Assembly: GCA_029582265.1 (NCBI GenBank)
Contig: CM055837.1
Coordinates: 10,119,926 to 10,183,925 of the forward strand
Reading direction: 5' to 3'
DNA: 64,000 nucleotides
DNA from: Zoroaster sp. YZ-2022
Lineage: Eukaryota > Echinodermata > Asteroidea > Forcipulatida > Zoroasteridae
The notes under the pieces: model-generated
What the model was told of the DNA's origin: nothing
Seen by the model: only the letters and a program-made list of their open reading frames with translations
The model's database searches: none
Position numbers and translations under genes: made by a program
In this document: piece after piece, positions 51,401 through 58,355 of the stretch
Layout of the letters: every line of letters starts with the position of its first letter
Position numbering within the stretch: position 1 is the first letter of the stretch

Positions 51401-52758
51401 ATTTGCTTACAGGTACATGTACATAGTTCTAGTCAGTACTACTCACATTTTATTCAGGGAGTAGCTGTTTGTCGCGCGGACTTTACCGCAGGTTAACGAC
51501 CAGTTTTTGGGTGTAGTCACAGGCGATGAGGACTAATAATAATAATAATAATAAAGATTTTTAGCGCGCACATATCCACCCTGCTGGGCGCTCAAGGCGC
51601 GGAAACAAAGAAAAAACATTAATACAAACGATATACAATGATAGCATAGGGAAAACAAATTATGTACCGAGATACATGTACCGTTTTGAAGTTGGTTCCT
51701 TGAGGAGTGACATGTTGCTGGAGCGCAAATTGCGTGATGGAGTGTAGACTTTAAGTAGTTCAGAAATATAAATTGGAGCAATGTTATTAAAAGATTTGTC
51801 GAGGCCCATATCGCCCGTTGTTAACCTGCGGTAAAGTCCAAGCGTCAAACTGTTATTCCCATTCATAAATGCCCATATCGATTTTTTTTTTTTTTTTTAA
51901 ATGTAATTTTTGTTGAATAAAGCCAAATAGAAATGAGTCGGGCGCGCACATGAGTCGGGCGCGCACATGAGTCGGGCGCGTACATGAGTCGGGCACGTGA
52001 TGCCAGTCTTCGTCACTCTGATTGGTTGAAATCCGCCCTTGTATTTTCACTTAGCCATTTCCAAAAGTCACAATACCCAATTTCAGTGTCTGGCCATGTT
52101 GTTATGGGACATGACTTAAAAAACATGGATAGATCCACTTACCCAGCAACTTACCCGCTTTTTAAAATCACTTAATGCCTGAAAAATCGAGTAATTTTTG
52201 TCCCATTTGAAGAGGTGAAAGTACCAGTTTCCAACAGTGCTGAATTTTTGCCAGAAAGTGCCCCTTGGATGATTTTGCAGGATATGGGGTGGTTAGAGTT
52301 AATAACCTAGTACACGGGACCTATGGCTTAACGTCCCATCTGAAGGATGAAGCAACTACACTGTATATGGTTAAGTGTCTTGCTCAAGGACACAAGCGCC
52401 GCGACTGGCCAGGCCGGGATTCGAACCCACATTCTGACAACACTCGGCACTTGAGTCCGATACACCTAGACCACTCGGCCACAACACCCTACTCCAGTTT
52501 AAACACGTTTCACGTGTTAAACGGAAAATGCCAAGCCTAGTTGGTTGGTATAATTCTAATAGAGGAAGCATACTCGTAAGTAACGGTTTAGCCAACGTTG
52601 CCAATGGTATACCTTTTCTGTACGTTTAATATTATATTGTTGGTTTCTTTCCAGGTCCGTCCAGATGCGGCTCTACACCTTGACGAAGCGACACTTTGTC
52701 CTGGTCTTCGTCTCCTTCTTCGCTGCATTCACCCTCTCTGTGGTATTAGGAATCGCAG
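28481..52758 (+). CDS. Unidentified single-pass membrane protein, first two exons
   Basis: Exon 1 is 28481-28617 and exon 2 is 52655-52758. The donor ACAG/GTAATT and acceptor TTTCTTTCCAG agree in phase (2 bases plus 1), giving one frame through the junction (HDRSYR, then SVQMRLYTLTKRH). The protein starts MDAVNYSFQTPEWKGKVMDG. After about 45 polar residues comes TLTKRHF and a hydrophobic segment (VLVFVSFFAAFTLSVVLGIA), a signal-anchor as in type II membrane enzymes. Exon 2 ends at GTACAG in phase 1, so the protein continues, but I found no later exon before 64000. The ATG at 28481 is the first in its open frame. The intron would be 24,037 bp and full of repeats; a further small exon inside is possible. 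I do not recognise the family. A Golgi glycosyltransferase-like layout is only a guess from topology. Confidence 0.6.
29649..30442. mobile_element. Middle TIR element of triple nest 1 (GGCGGATCC type)
   Basis: It starts TTGGCGGATCCAGGGGGG and ends TTCTGGATCCGCCC, and is flanked by ATGCA on both sides (29644-29648 and 30443-30447), a likely target duplication. It matches the 228-bp copy at 26545 apart from the inner insertion. Confidence 0.8.
29805..30377. mobile_element. Inner TIR element of triple nest 1 (573 bp)
   Basis: It has 26-bp inverted ends starting CAGTGCAACAGGCC and continuing ATAAACACTCC. The interior is AT-rich with several ATTTGCAT motifs and no coding frame. It is absent from the sister element at 26545. 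Confidence 0.85.
31587..31868 (+). mobile_element. tRNA-derived SINE, 5' truncated
   Basis: It begins at the post-tRNA region (GGTGCTTGTGTCCTTGAGCA) and runs to ATACGTGCGCTATATAAGTC and (ATT)n. Confidence 0.8.
31964..32362 (+). mobile_element. L2-like LINE remnant, 3' end
   Basis: Bases 32013-32258 encode the typical C-terminal tail of a LINE reverse transcriptase ORF: RSFEVVAPRLWNDLLLYIRE, then DSFKKNLKTHL. A short 3' UTR follows with TGTAAAGCGCC, GGTGGATATGTGCGC, TATAAAT and (ATT)n, the form known for L2-clade LINEs. The rest of the element (endonuclease and catalytic RT) is absent, as in 5'-truncated insertions. It could be the partner whose tail the local SINEs share. Confidence 0.75.
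32561..33301 (+). mobile_element. TIR element, CCAGAAACCAGAGA family, interrupted by a SINE
   Basis: It begins TCTCTGGTTTCTG and ends GACCAGAAACCAGAGATG...GCC. The internal order of the other copies is preserved, but a SINE at 32830-33176 splits it between GGTCCCCGCGTATACAAT and ACAATGTTTCACGTATTTCC. Confidence 0.75.
32830..33176 (-). mobile_element. Full-length tRNA-derived SINE with ACAAT duplication
   Basis: Antisense copy of 347 bp. ACAAT flanks it on both sides (32825-32829 and 33177-33181). The unoccupied version of the target is visible at 35970-36025 (reverse complement), which reads through as ATACAATGTATCACG. Confidence 0.9.
34819..35181 (+). mobile_element. Full-length tRNA-derived SINE
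   Basis: Head GGGGTGTCGTGGCCGAGCGG, B box GGTTCGAATCAC, body and tail to TATATAAATCCACAC and (ATT)n. Confidence 0.85.
35202..35441. repeat. TTAA MITE, AAAGGGACA family
   Basis: It starts TTAAAGGGACAATATCGTC and ends ATAATGTCCCTTAA. ATCAGAGTGCTAGTTTTAG is mirrored by CATCTTAAACTAGGAC and both halves carry CAGTGACTG or CAGTCACTG. Confidence 0.75.
35891..36080 (-). mobile_element. TIR element, CCAGAAACCAGAGA family, truncated inverted copy
   Basis: Reverse of the family's right part: GGCCAAAAAAAAGGTTTCC, a T-rich run, GGGGACCAAATTTCCCAT and ACAAAGTATGGTGGCTA. It preserves the empty site for the SINE at 32830. Confidence 0.6.
36417..36800. mobile_element. TIR element rich in ATCGCGAT with a perfect 12-bp target duplication
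   Basis: The ends AGCTTGGGCGATGTC and GATATCGCCCAAGCT are inverted. TAGAGGGCAGTA flanks it exactly on both sides (36405-36416 and 36801-36812). The interior repeats TATCGCGATA-like motifs near both ends. 384 bp, non-coding. Confidence 0.9.
37616..38151. mobile_element. hAT-like element of nest 2, 8-bp TSD GCGCCATG
   Basis: The termini CAGTGGCGTA and TACGCCACTG are hAT-like, and GCGCCATG is duplicated exactly at 37608-37615 and 38152-38159. No transposase is seen. Confidence 0.9.
37768..38011. mobile_element. Inner hAT-like element of nest 2, 8-bp TSD CCTGTATA
   Basis: The termini CAGGGCCGGATTTA and TAAATCCGGCCCTG, with CCTGTATA duplicated exactly at 37760-37767 and 38012-38019. 244 bp, non-coding, and inserted in the 37616 element. 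Confidence 0.95.
39660..39872. repeat. MITE with TTATCGCAA ends, copy 1
   Basis: Reverse-complement relative of 48793-49008: CTTATCGCAATTTAGCAC, GTCACTGAAGCAACTGCCGC, TTTGTGACGTCAATAATATT and AATTCCTTGCAGCTGCTATA. The minus-strand frame across it (39609-39995) is not a gene. Confidence 0.7.
40460..40746. repeat. Degenerate array of about 43-bp units with CACGTCNNCCGA motif
   Basis: CACGTC-NN-CCGA or close variants occur at 40501, 40543, 40586, 40628, 40681 and 40723, mostly 42-43 bp apart and often preceded by GCGTGT. It ends CGACGCGAACTGGTTGA. An inverted relative is the MITE at 52810-53090. Overlapping open frames are side effects of the period. Confidence 0.65.
41317..41686. repeat. TTAA MITE, CCCTCCTA ends, with CAAGTGTATATG repeats
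   Basis: Bounded by TTAACCCTCCTATAGG and CATACGAGGGTTAA. Several 53-bp-like units inside share ACTCTG or CACTCAAG followed by GTGTGAC and AACTTATG. Confidence 0.6.
41833..43164. repeat. Duplicated segment A (left copy)
   Basis: It matches 47201-48574 in the same orientation with few substitutions and small indels. It ends GGTTGCTGTATCTAG, exactly where the PLE begins. Its last 80 bp hold GTTGCCGTAT-type repeats, the subterminal part of the CAGTCCGGG element; the last 33 bp of that end are missing here. Confidence 0.9.
43387..43501 (-). ncRNA. Type I hammerhead ribozyme in PLE repeat B
   Basis: Minus strand core: CUGAUGA (43456-43450), stem II UGCC/GGCA with loop GAGUAA, GAAA (43433-43430), stem III AGC/GCU with loop UUA, and cleavage triplet CUA with predicted cleavage between 43421 and 43420. 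Stem I: inner GCAA (43460-43457) with UUGC (43420-43417), an internal loop, and outer 8 bp AGACAGGA/UCCUGUCU (43501-43494 with 43394-43387). All invariant core bases are present. The pair next to the core in stem II (10.1-11.1) is U-U instead of the usual G-C, which could weaken activity. Confidence 0.87.
43627..44175 (-). pseudogene. PLE protein remnant in B (N- and C-terminal motifs, no RT)
   Basis: From ATG at 44175 the frame encodes a Lys/Arg-rich start (MAKRKFTKVAKHSQSKRK), then LSTAKLSQIEKIALSKGLNF and VPTP, as in the conserved segment before the RT of PLEs. A TAA at 43863-43861 is followed in the same frame by MLNNTSKNPLANL, VPLVFSTTYNPF, NKHWPLRQQ and EIFPKQPFVAFRKA, which normally follow the RT. 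About 300 or more RT residues are absent. Assignment rests on motif memory and should be checked by profile search. Confidence 0.65.
44204..45023 (-). pseudogene. PLE N-terminal coiled-coil region, broken
   Basis: From ATG at 45023 the frame begins MSTKLSNSFKRRSLKLRSPT and is Ser/Pro rich, continuing to a TAA at about 44808. Past the stop the same frame goes on (KKPQLTEIDFKRVKTLANTV) to about 44600. A frameshift then leads to LTLEEYNHQAEEAEQRLLKA and SAQREIRDHFKTRENYTRH. Heptad-like charged repeats suggest a coiled coil. It is unique to C and upstream of the KGLNF segment. Confidence 0.5.
46292..46406 (-). ncRNA. Type I hammerhead ribozyme in PLE repeat B'
   Basis: It is base-for-base the same as the B copy: CUGAUGA at 46361-46355, inner stem I GCAA/UUGC, outer stem 46406-46399 with 46299-46292. 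Predicted cleavage falls between 46326 and 46325. The two predicted cleavage sites are 2905 nt apart, defining a unit-length RNA. Confidence 0.87.
46532..47078 (-). pseudogene. PLE protein remnant in B'
   Basis: Second copy of the 43627-44175 remnant. A short deletion near 46845 changes the frame inside the KGLNF segment (KGLNCSNPC), while the downstream HWP...EIFPKQPFVAF segment is intact. The same RT-less junction is present. Confidence 0.65.
47201..48574. repeat. Duplicated segment A' (right copy)
   Basis: Direct repeat of 41833-43164. It starts 4 bp after B' and, unlike A, continues past CTAG to the complete CAGTCCGGG-type terminus at 48607. It differs by an insertion near 47892-47920 and a 19-bp tandem duplication (CGCGCTTCCAGAGCTTTTCC) near 48077. 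Confidence 0.9.
48624..49134. repeat. TTAA MITE (same type as 7851-8098), with insertion
   Basis: Bounded by TTAACCTTCCTACACATGG and TGTAGGAGGGTTAA, and co-linear with the reverse complement of 7851-8098 apart from 48793-49008. The 241-residue frame that crosses it is not a gene. Confidence 0.85.
48793..49008. mobile_element. 216-bp TIR element inserted in a MITE
   Basis: It begins TAAGGCTTATCGCAAATAGC and ends CACCTTA, with a stronger inverted match at GCTATTTGCGATAAACC. It is flanked by GCCTGCAA (48785-48792) and CCCTGCAA (49009-49016), an 8-bp duplication with one change. The empty site at 7851-8098 has a single copy. Confidence 0.85.
49509..49795. repeat. Element with CAAGCCTC ends and 11-bp tandem repeat
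   Basis: CAAGCCTCGAAAAA at the left and TTTTGAGGCTTG at the right are inverted. Inside, CACCCTTTATC repeats about five times (49556-49612). A partial copy of the rest (TATTTTCACTTACCCATTTCC, GTGTCTGGCCATGTTGTTAT) is at 52035-52190. Confidence 0.7.
49873..50102. repeat. TTAA MITE, AAAGGGACA family, best copy
   Basis: TTAAAGGGACAGTTTAATCA to TGATACTGTCCCTTTAA, a 230-bp element with mirrored halves (AACACAGTGACTGAAAATTA / TTTTCAGTCACTGAGTTAAT). Confidence 0.85.
50434..51268. repeat. TTAA MITE with two expanded tandem arrays
   Basis: Bounded by TTAACCTTGACTCCCTAGG and GGGAAGGTTAGGGTTAA. The first array (50446-50700) has six units of about 44 bp (TAACTCCCTAGGCCCATTTG...). The second (50896-51225) has about six units of 50-60 bp (GTAACCTCAATCCTTCAAAA...TTTAGCAAAGAG). 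Confidence 0.85.
51361..51398. repeat. (CA)n microsatellite
   Basis: A perfect CA run of 19 units. Confidence 0.98.
51478..51840. mobile_element. TIR element with GGACTTTACCGCAGG ends enclosing an L2-like tail
   Basis: GGACTTTACCGCAGGTTAAC and GTTAACCTGCGGTAAAGTCC bound the segment. Inside, 51531-51602 is (AAT)n plus GCGCGCACATATCCACCCTG and CTCAAGGCGC, an inverted L2-like 3' end. Confidence 0.65.
51932..51998. repeat. 17-bp tandem repeat, four copies
   Basis: The unit ATGAGTCGGGCGCGCAC is repeated, with changes (GCGCGTAC, GCACGTG) in the later copies. Confidence 0.9.
52302..52492 (-). mobile_element. Second SINE type, inverted partial copy
   Basis: ACGTCCCATCTGAAGGATGA, AAGTGTCTTGCTCAAGGACA, GGCCAGGCCGGGATTCGAAC and a head complement ending CCACTCGGCCACAACACCC. 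It pairs with the SINE at 24045 and supplies the tRNA-like head missing there. It lies about 160 bp upstream of the exon at 52655. Confidence 0.65.
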
Positions 52759-52809
52759 GTACAGTACATACATGTAGTTCCCCATGTATTTGTTGATGTC
52801 ACCTGTCAG

Positions 52810-53090
52810 TTAACCAGTTCGCGTCGGAGGCCGTGTATTATATACATGCAAATTTTTTTTGGGACAGCGGATCGGAGAGCGTCTAAACACGCCACAGGAT
52901 TCTCGGGAATATTTGTATAGATTCCCGGTCGACGTGGCAACGAGCCATAAGCATACGGTGGAAGACGCGGTCTCCCCGGTCACGCTCTGGTCACGCTCTG
53001 GTGAGCACCATTGTTCGTGTTTGTGCGGTAAAATTAAACCTGCCACGGGGGTTCGGAAAAACTTTTTTATTCCCGGTGCGAACTGGTTAA
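52810..53090. repeat. TTAA MITE with CCAGTTCGC ends
   Basis: TTAACCAGTTCGC at the left and GCGAACTGGTTAA at the right. It contains reverse-complement versions of the periodic array at 40460-40746 (GCGGATCGGAGAGCGTCTAA, CCGGTCGACGTGG). Confidence 0.8.
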
Positions 53091-53165
53091 AGGGGGAAGG
53101 TCCATATACTACATTGGTAATTACCAGATGATCAAATTGTTATCTTGGGCCGTGTCCGAATTAAG

Positions 53166-53650
53166 GGTTTTTGGCTATGGCTATTGGCTGCAGCGGCAAT
53201 GCTAAATGAAGTATAGGAAGAGACAGTGATCTAGCCATAGCCGTATAAATAGCCGTCATTTTGGATACAGCCGTACTGTCTGTAGCACTCTCAGTTTTTG
53301 GCTATGGCTATTGGCTGCAGCGGCAATGCTGAATGAAGTATAGGAAGAGACAGTGATATAGCCGTAGCCATAGCCGTCATTTTGGATACAGCCGTACTGT
53401 CTGTAGTACTCTCAGTTTTTGGCTGCGGCTATGGCTATTGGCTGCAGCGGCAATGCTGAATTATAGGAAGAGACAGTGATCTAGCCATAGCCATAGCCGT
53501 AGCCATAGCTCTCATTTTGGATACAGCCATACTGTCTGTAGTACTCTCAGTTTTTGGCTGCGGCGATGGCTATTGGCTGCAGCGGCAATGCTGAAGTATA
53601 GGAAGAGACAGTGATCTAGCTATAGCCAAAACCGTAGCCAAAGCGGTCAT
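53166..53650. repeat. Tandem repeat of about 120 bp with GGCTAT/ATAGCC palindromic ends
   Basis: Four units: TTTTTGGCTATGGCTATTGG, CTGCAGCGGCAATGCTGAA, TATAGGAAGAGACAGTGATC, TAGCCATAGCC, CATTTTGGATACAGCCGTAC and TGTCTGTAGTACTCTCAG. Each unit can fold through its GGCTATGGC and GCCATAGCC runs. Confidence 0.85.
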
Positions 53651-55004
53651 TTGTAGATGAGTACGAGTACAGACACATGTTCTTGAGTACGAGTAGACTG
53701 GTCCCCTGTCTTTATCCTATATCAAGGATACAGACAGGCTCCAGGCGTACCACTCAAGGGGTTTCATTGGGTACGTTGTGCTGAAGAGCTGACGTCACAC
53801 TTAGAGGCTCGCGCGCTAGCTACCAACCAAGTTGAACATCGGGGAAAAATATGGCAGCTGTATGAGTATAAGGCCTGTGATGGATCCCTTGATTCGCAGC
53901 CAACCGTCAAACTCGATACTCGGATCCTTTTCACCGATTCGGGTACCTGAAACCCACATTTTTTTAAAATCTGATGTATCATTTCAGAAACTGAATGCCA
54001 GTCTTTGATGAACAATTACATCCATGTTCATAAATACGGTCTCATGTACTTTTCCTAAAATTGACACCGCTCACATGTGAAGAACTTTTACCGGATTTCG
54101 TGCAGAAAAGATAAGGTGCTCTGTGGAACGGCCAGAAGGACGCACATGACCCTATACTAATGAGTGCACATAGCACGGATGTTTATTGAAAACAGTAGGT
54201 CAGTGGACTAGACCATTTCATATAATGGGGATGGCGGTGGATGTGAGAAAGTATTGGTACGAACAATATAATTAATAAGTACATGTACATGCACATCAAT
54301 ACAAAATACAACTCAAGATTTCAGAGTTTTAAAATGTTCAACTTCAGCAACTTTAGTTATTCACATTTTTCCACAAAATCAAAGTAAAGATGGCCCAAAA
54401 AAGTAATGGTGTGATCCGAACAGCAAGTACATCAAACTTGTTTTTTTTAACCGAAGTTGGCTGAATTTTCTTTAAAAGAGGGGATTTTAATGTGGACTTA
54501 AGAAAACCTACCTATAAATAAATTATATTCTACAACTATTTTTCCTTTGTTGATGTGAAAAATCGTTGTCAAAATCTAATGATTGTGGACTTCAGAGAAA
54601 CGAGTCTCCTACGTTTCTTGTGGCACAGTCTAGTACCCACTGCAACCATCACACTTTACGTGCATAAGTGAGTGCATGTGAAACCAGATGATGGAGATCC
54701 TTGCATAAATTATCAAGGTCACTACTCGAAGAAGAGAGACGTTCAATGATTGGACATGAAAAAGCCCCTCTTTCCTCTTGGCTAATCAAAATTCTTCTTA
54801 CATGAATGGAAAGAGAATTTTCTACGGATTCTTCTGCCGTGCGAGGTAAATCTGTAACGTTACGCAATCTGCTTTGACATTCCATTTATTGAGCAAACCA
54901 TCGGGAAAAACAATCAAATTCGTGTTGACCTTCATAGGAAATGCAGATTTTTAGCATTTACTCCCCTTTTTAAAAACAAAAAAGCCCTATTTTCCCAAGT
55001 GTAA

Positions 55005-56036
55005 TTAACCCATATCCGCCGATCTACGTGATAACCCGTAGATATGTAAAATGCTACAAACGTTGACCTACGTGATTTTCCGTACCGTTTTTTTTGTCCA
55101 ATTCCAATTTACTACGTTTTTCCGATGACTGTATTTCATGATTATACATATGAAATTAGACAAGTCTGACATCATAATAAAGTGCATGTTCTCCTCTTTC
55201 CATCAGTATATAATGTGTCTGTGTCAGTGATTGTAATATTCTCTAAATAAGGAATCTTTCTGATTGTGTGCATAAACAATGTATCTCTGTGCGGGGGCTT
55301 AGGCACATACAGTCTTTTGTGTGTTTACATGGTTAGGCGGATATGGGTTAAGATTTAATAAATCCACTATTAAGCAATGTATCTCTGTGCGGGGGCTTAG
55401 GCACATACAGTCTTTTGTGTGTTTACATGGTTTAGGTGGATATGGGTTAAGATTTAATAAATCCACTATTAAGCAATGTATCTCTGTGCGGGGGCTTAGG
55501 CACATACAGTCTTTTGTGTGTTTACATGGTTAGGCGGATATGGGTTAAGATTTAATAAATCCACTATTAAGCAATGTATCTCTGTGCGGGGGCTTAGGCA
55601 CATACAGTCTTTTGTGTGTTTACATGGTTAGGCGGATATGGGTTAAGATTTAATAAATCCACTATTAAGCAATGTACCTCTGTGCGGGGGCTTAGGCACA
55701 TACAGTCTTTTGTGTGTTTACATGGTTAGGTGGATATGGATTAAGATTTAATAAATCCACTATTAAGCAATGTATCTCTGTGCGGGGGCTTAGGCACATA
55801 CAGTCTTTTGTGTGTTTACATGGTTAGGTGGATATGGGTTAAGATTTAATAAATCCACTATTAAGCAATGTATCTCTGTGCGGGGGCTTAGGCACATAGT
55901 CTTTTGTGTGTTTACATGGTTAGGTGGATATGGGTTAAGATTTAATAAATCCACTATTAAGCAATGTATCTCTGTGCGGGGGCTTAGGCACATACAGTCT
56001 TTTGTGTGTTTACATGGTTAGGTGGATATGGGTTAA
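55005..56036. repeat. TTAA element containing a 98-bp satellite array
   Basis: TTAACCCATATCCGCC at the left and GGTGGATATGGGTTAA at the right bound it. From 55277 to 56036 there are about 7.7 nearly identical 98-bp units (CAATGTATCTCTGTGCGGGG, TTTTGTGTGTTTACATGG, GATTTAATAAATCCACTATT). The unit itself contains GGCGGATATGGGTTAA, the element's right terminus, so the array looks like repeated copies of its right end. Confidence 0.85.
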
Positions 56037-56741
56037 GTTTGAAAAGATAATCATTCTGAGGGGAAAATGTTACACTTTAAAATGCCGGGCGAGGGGGGTT
56101 AGAAACAGTCAACTACATTTCAAATACAAAGGAAAGTTTGTTCATGTTGCATCATTTAGTGGCACATTTCCCGTGTTGTAGGCTGCGTTGCGAGCAAATG
56201 CGCGCAAGTTGTTCATATGATGTTAAGACCAAATTTTTAAAAGTCGTTTACGGGTAATTGGAACCGAAAAAATGGAACCGGGTAATGATGGTATCGGTCG
56301 GTTATCCGGATACCCGGAACACCCATAGTACACATGTACCTTCCATTTAAAGATATACCCTCATAATGCTTTTCTTGAGCATACTTATGTATTAATACAT
56401 TTCAGTGAATGATCTCATATCGCATAGCAAAATGCTCAGTAGAATTCCCAATTCACAAAACACCCTCCTGCGCTATGGTCTGATGATCAGAAAAGGATCG
56501 TGCTGGTTGGATGCACCAGTGCTTATTGCACACACATGCTCCAGTACTGTTTCAGATCAAGGTTAGATATCAATTATACTGAAATGCAATTATTTAGCCC
56601 ACGCAATCCACTGGCCATTCAGCATTCCCCTTCATGGCCCAATTTAATGGTGCTGCTAAGCTCGAAATTCCATGTACCAACATAACCATGTAACCTTGCT
56701 GTATGTAAGATAAATGTTTGTTCAGTACATGTGTACATATA

Positions 56742-57449
56742 AGGCCAAAAAAAAAAGATGTTGAGTTGCCCTCCACCGACCGACCCAAAAGTGCTGAAAT
56801 CTTGGGTCGGGTGTTTTTTTTTTTTTTTTTTTTTCCCCCCCCAATCATTCATAGGCATATTTATTAATGAAACTTACCAATTTTCTTTGTATAAAACATA
56901 ATACGTTTGATTTGTGAAATTTTCCACTTTTTTTTACCGGTAAATTTACCGCTACCCAAGACTCAATCTACATGTTTTCAAATCGAATAGCCCCGGCCCT
57001 CACATGGTGCACTGCCTTCGCACAACACTGTGTGCCAACGATTGCGACTCAATCTACACGCCAAATCAAATGGCCTCGCACGTTGTGCACTGGCTCCCCG
57101 CACTGTACGTGTGTCAACGATTGCGACTCGATCTACACGTTTTCAAATCGAATGGCCACTCACATGTTGCATGTTGAGCATTGCACGCAATATGGATGAA
57201 TTTGCTGTGTCAATCACAGCGAAAAGTACAACAAAAATGCATGGGATACTTTTATTCCGAAGCAAAATTCCTTGCTGATAGGTATACAAATGAAAAACAT
57301 GGTATGTGGTTTCAGTTCCAATGCATTTCAATCTTAAAATGACAGTCAAGAAGAAAGCATAAATAAATTAAAAAAATAAAAAATCCCGACCGACCGACCC
57401 TTTCAAATATTTTCACTGGAGGGCAACTCAACAATTTTTTTTTTGGCCT
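56742..57449. mobile_element. TIR element with TTGAGTTGCCCTCCA ends
   Basis: AGGCC(A)n then TGTTGAGTTGCCCTCCA, mirrored by TGGAGGGCAACTCAACA and (T)nGGCCT. The interior has about three diverged units of some 90 bp (GATTGCGACTC, ATCTACACG, TTCAAATCGAATGGCC). Confidence 0.75.
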
Positions 57450-57509
57450 AATTATAGTTGTATAGGGCCAATCTTTATTAGCTCAAGTGCTTTGTACTTT
57501 ACAATAGGG

Positions 57510-57620
57510 AATGTACAGCATTGGTAATGCACATGTACAGCATTGGTAATGCACATGTACAGCATTGGTATTGCACATGTACAGCATTGGTAATGCACAT
57601 GTACAGCATCGGTAGTGTAC
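57510..57620. repeat. 25-bp tandem repeat
   Basis: Five copies of ATGTACAGCATTGGTAATGC plus AC or AT. Confidence 0.9.
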
Positions 57621-57658
57621 ATATGTTAAACATTGGTAATATTGACGAAACTGCTTCG

Positions 57659-57999
57659 ACACTATGAATAACTTTACCCTGAAAATGCCCTGAAAATCTG
57701 TTTAACCGTGAAATAAATAGTTCACAGCAATTTCATGATGACACAACACTGTGAAAACGCCATGAAATACTTCTTGGGATTCCTTCGCCATGAAAACACC
57801 ATGAACTCCTTGTGGCAGTTTTGGGGCAGCTCATTAATTCTCAAGAGCGCCGTAAATTTGCCCTGAATTCACTGTCAACATTATTGCCAATATCTGAGAG
57901 GAAGAGCCACCATGAAATTGCTGTGAAATTACGGTGAACTGTTATTTCATGGCAAAACGGATTTTCAGTGCATTTTCAGGGTAAAGTTATTCATAGTGT
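57659..57999. mobile_element. Long-TIR palindromic element
   Basis: ACACTATGAATAACTTTACC at the left and GGTAAAGTTATTCATAGTGT at the right are exact inverses, continuing CTGAAAATGC / GCATTTTCAG with one or two changes. The interior has many CATGAAAT or ATTTCATG copies. Confidence 0.85.
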
Positions 58000-58037
58000 T
58001 CTATGAGTATATATGAACATGCTTGCTCTCACATACA

Positions 58038-58355
58038 TTAACCCTAACCATCCTGAATCCTTCAAAATCCACCGGAGGATTTGAATGATTTCGTAGGGTT
58101 GAGGCAGGTTTGAAATTAAATTATTGGATGATTTTGGAGGATTGAGGGCTTACATGTATTTAATTGTGGATGATTATGGACGATTGAGCTACAATGGCTG
58201 AATGAGACGCTGGAGGATTTTGGAGGATTGAGGATGCTGTAAGCTGTTAATGATGAAGGCTTGAGGCAGTAGGGATTCTCCATAAAACTCATATTGGATG
58301 ATTTTGAAGGATTGAGGCCCTTACCCACAAAGAATATCAAGGGGGTTAGGGTTAA
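58038..58355. repeat. TTAA MITE, CCCTAACC family
   Basis: TTAACCCTAACCATCCTGAA to GGGGGTTAGGGTTAA, filled with GGATGATTTTGGAGGATTGA-like units. Confidence 0.8.

Noticed and set aside
54649..54885. 78-residue minus-strand open frame
   Set aside because: Plausible amino-acid composition, but no recognisable domain, splice context or repeat support.
55277..56036. Possible CRISPR array
   Set aside because: The 98-bp units are contiguous with no unique spacers, lie between TTAA-type inverted ends, and the genome is eukaryotic.
56481..56505. CTGATGA followed by GAAAA as a third hammerhead
   Set aside because: No room for stem II and no pairing for stems I or III.
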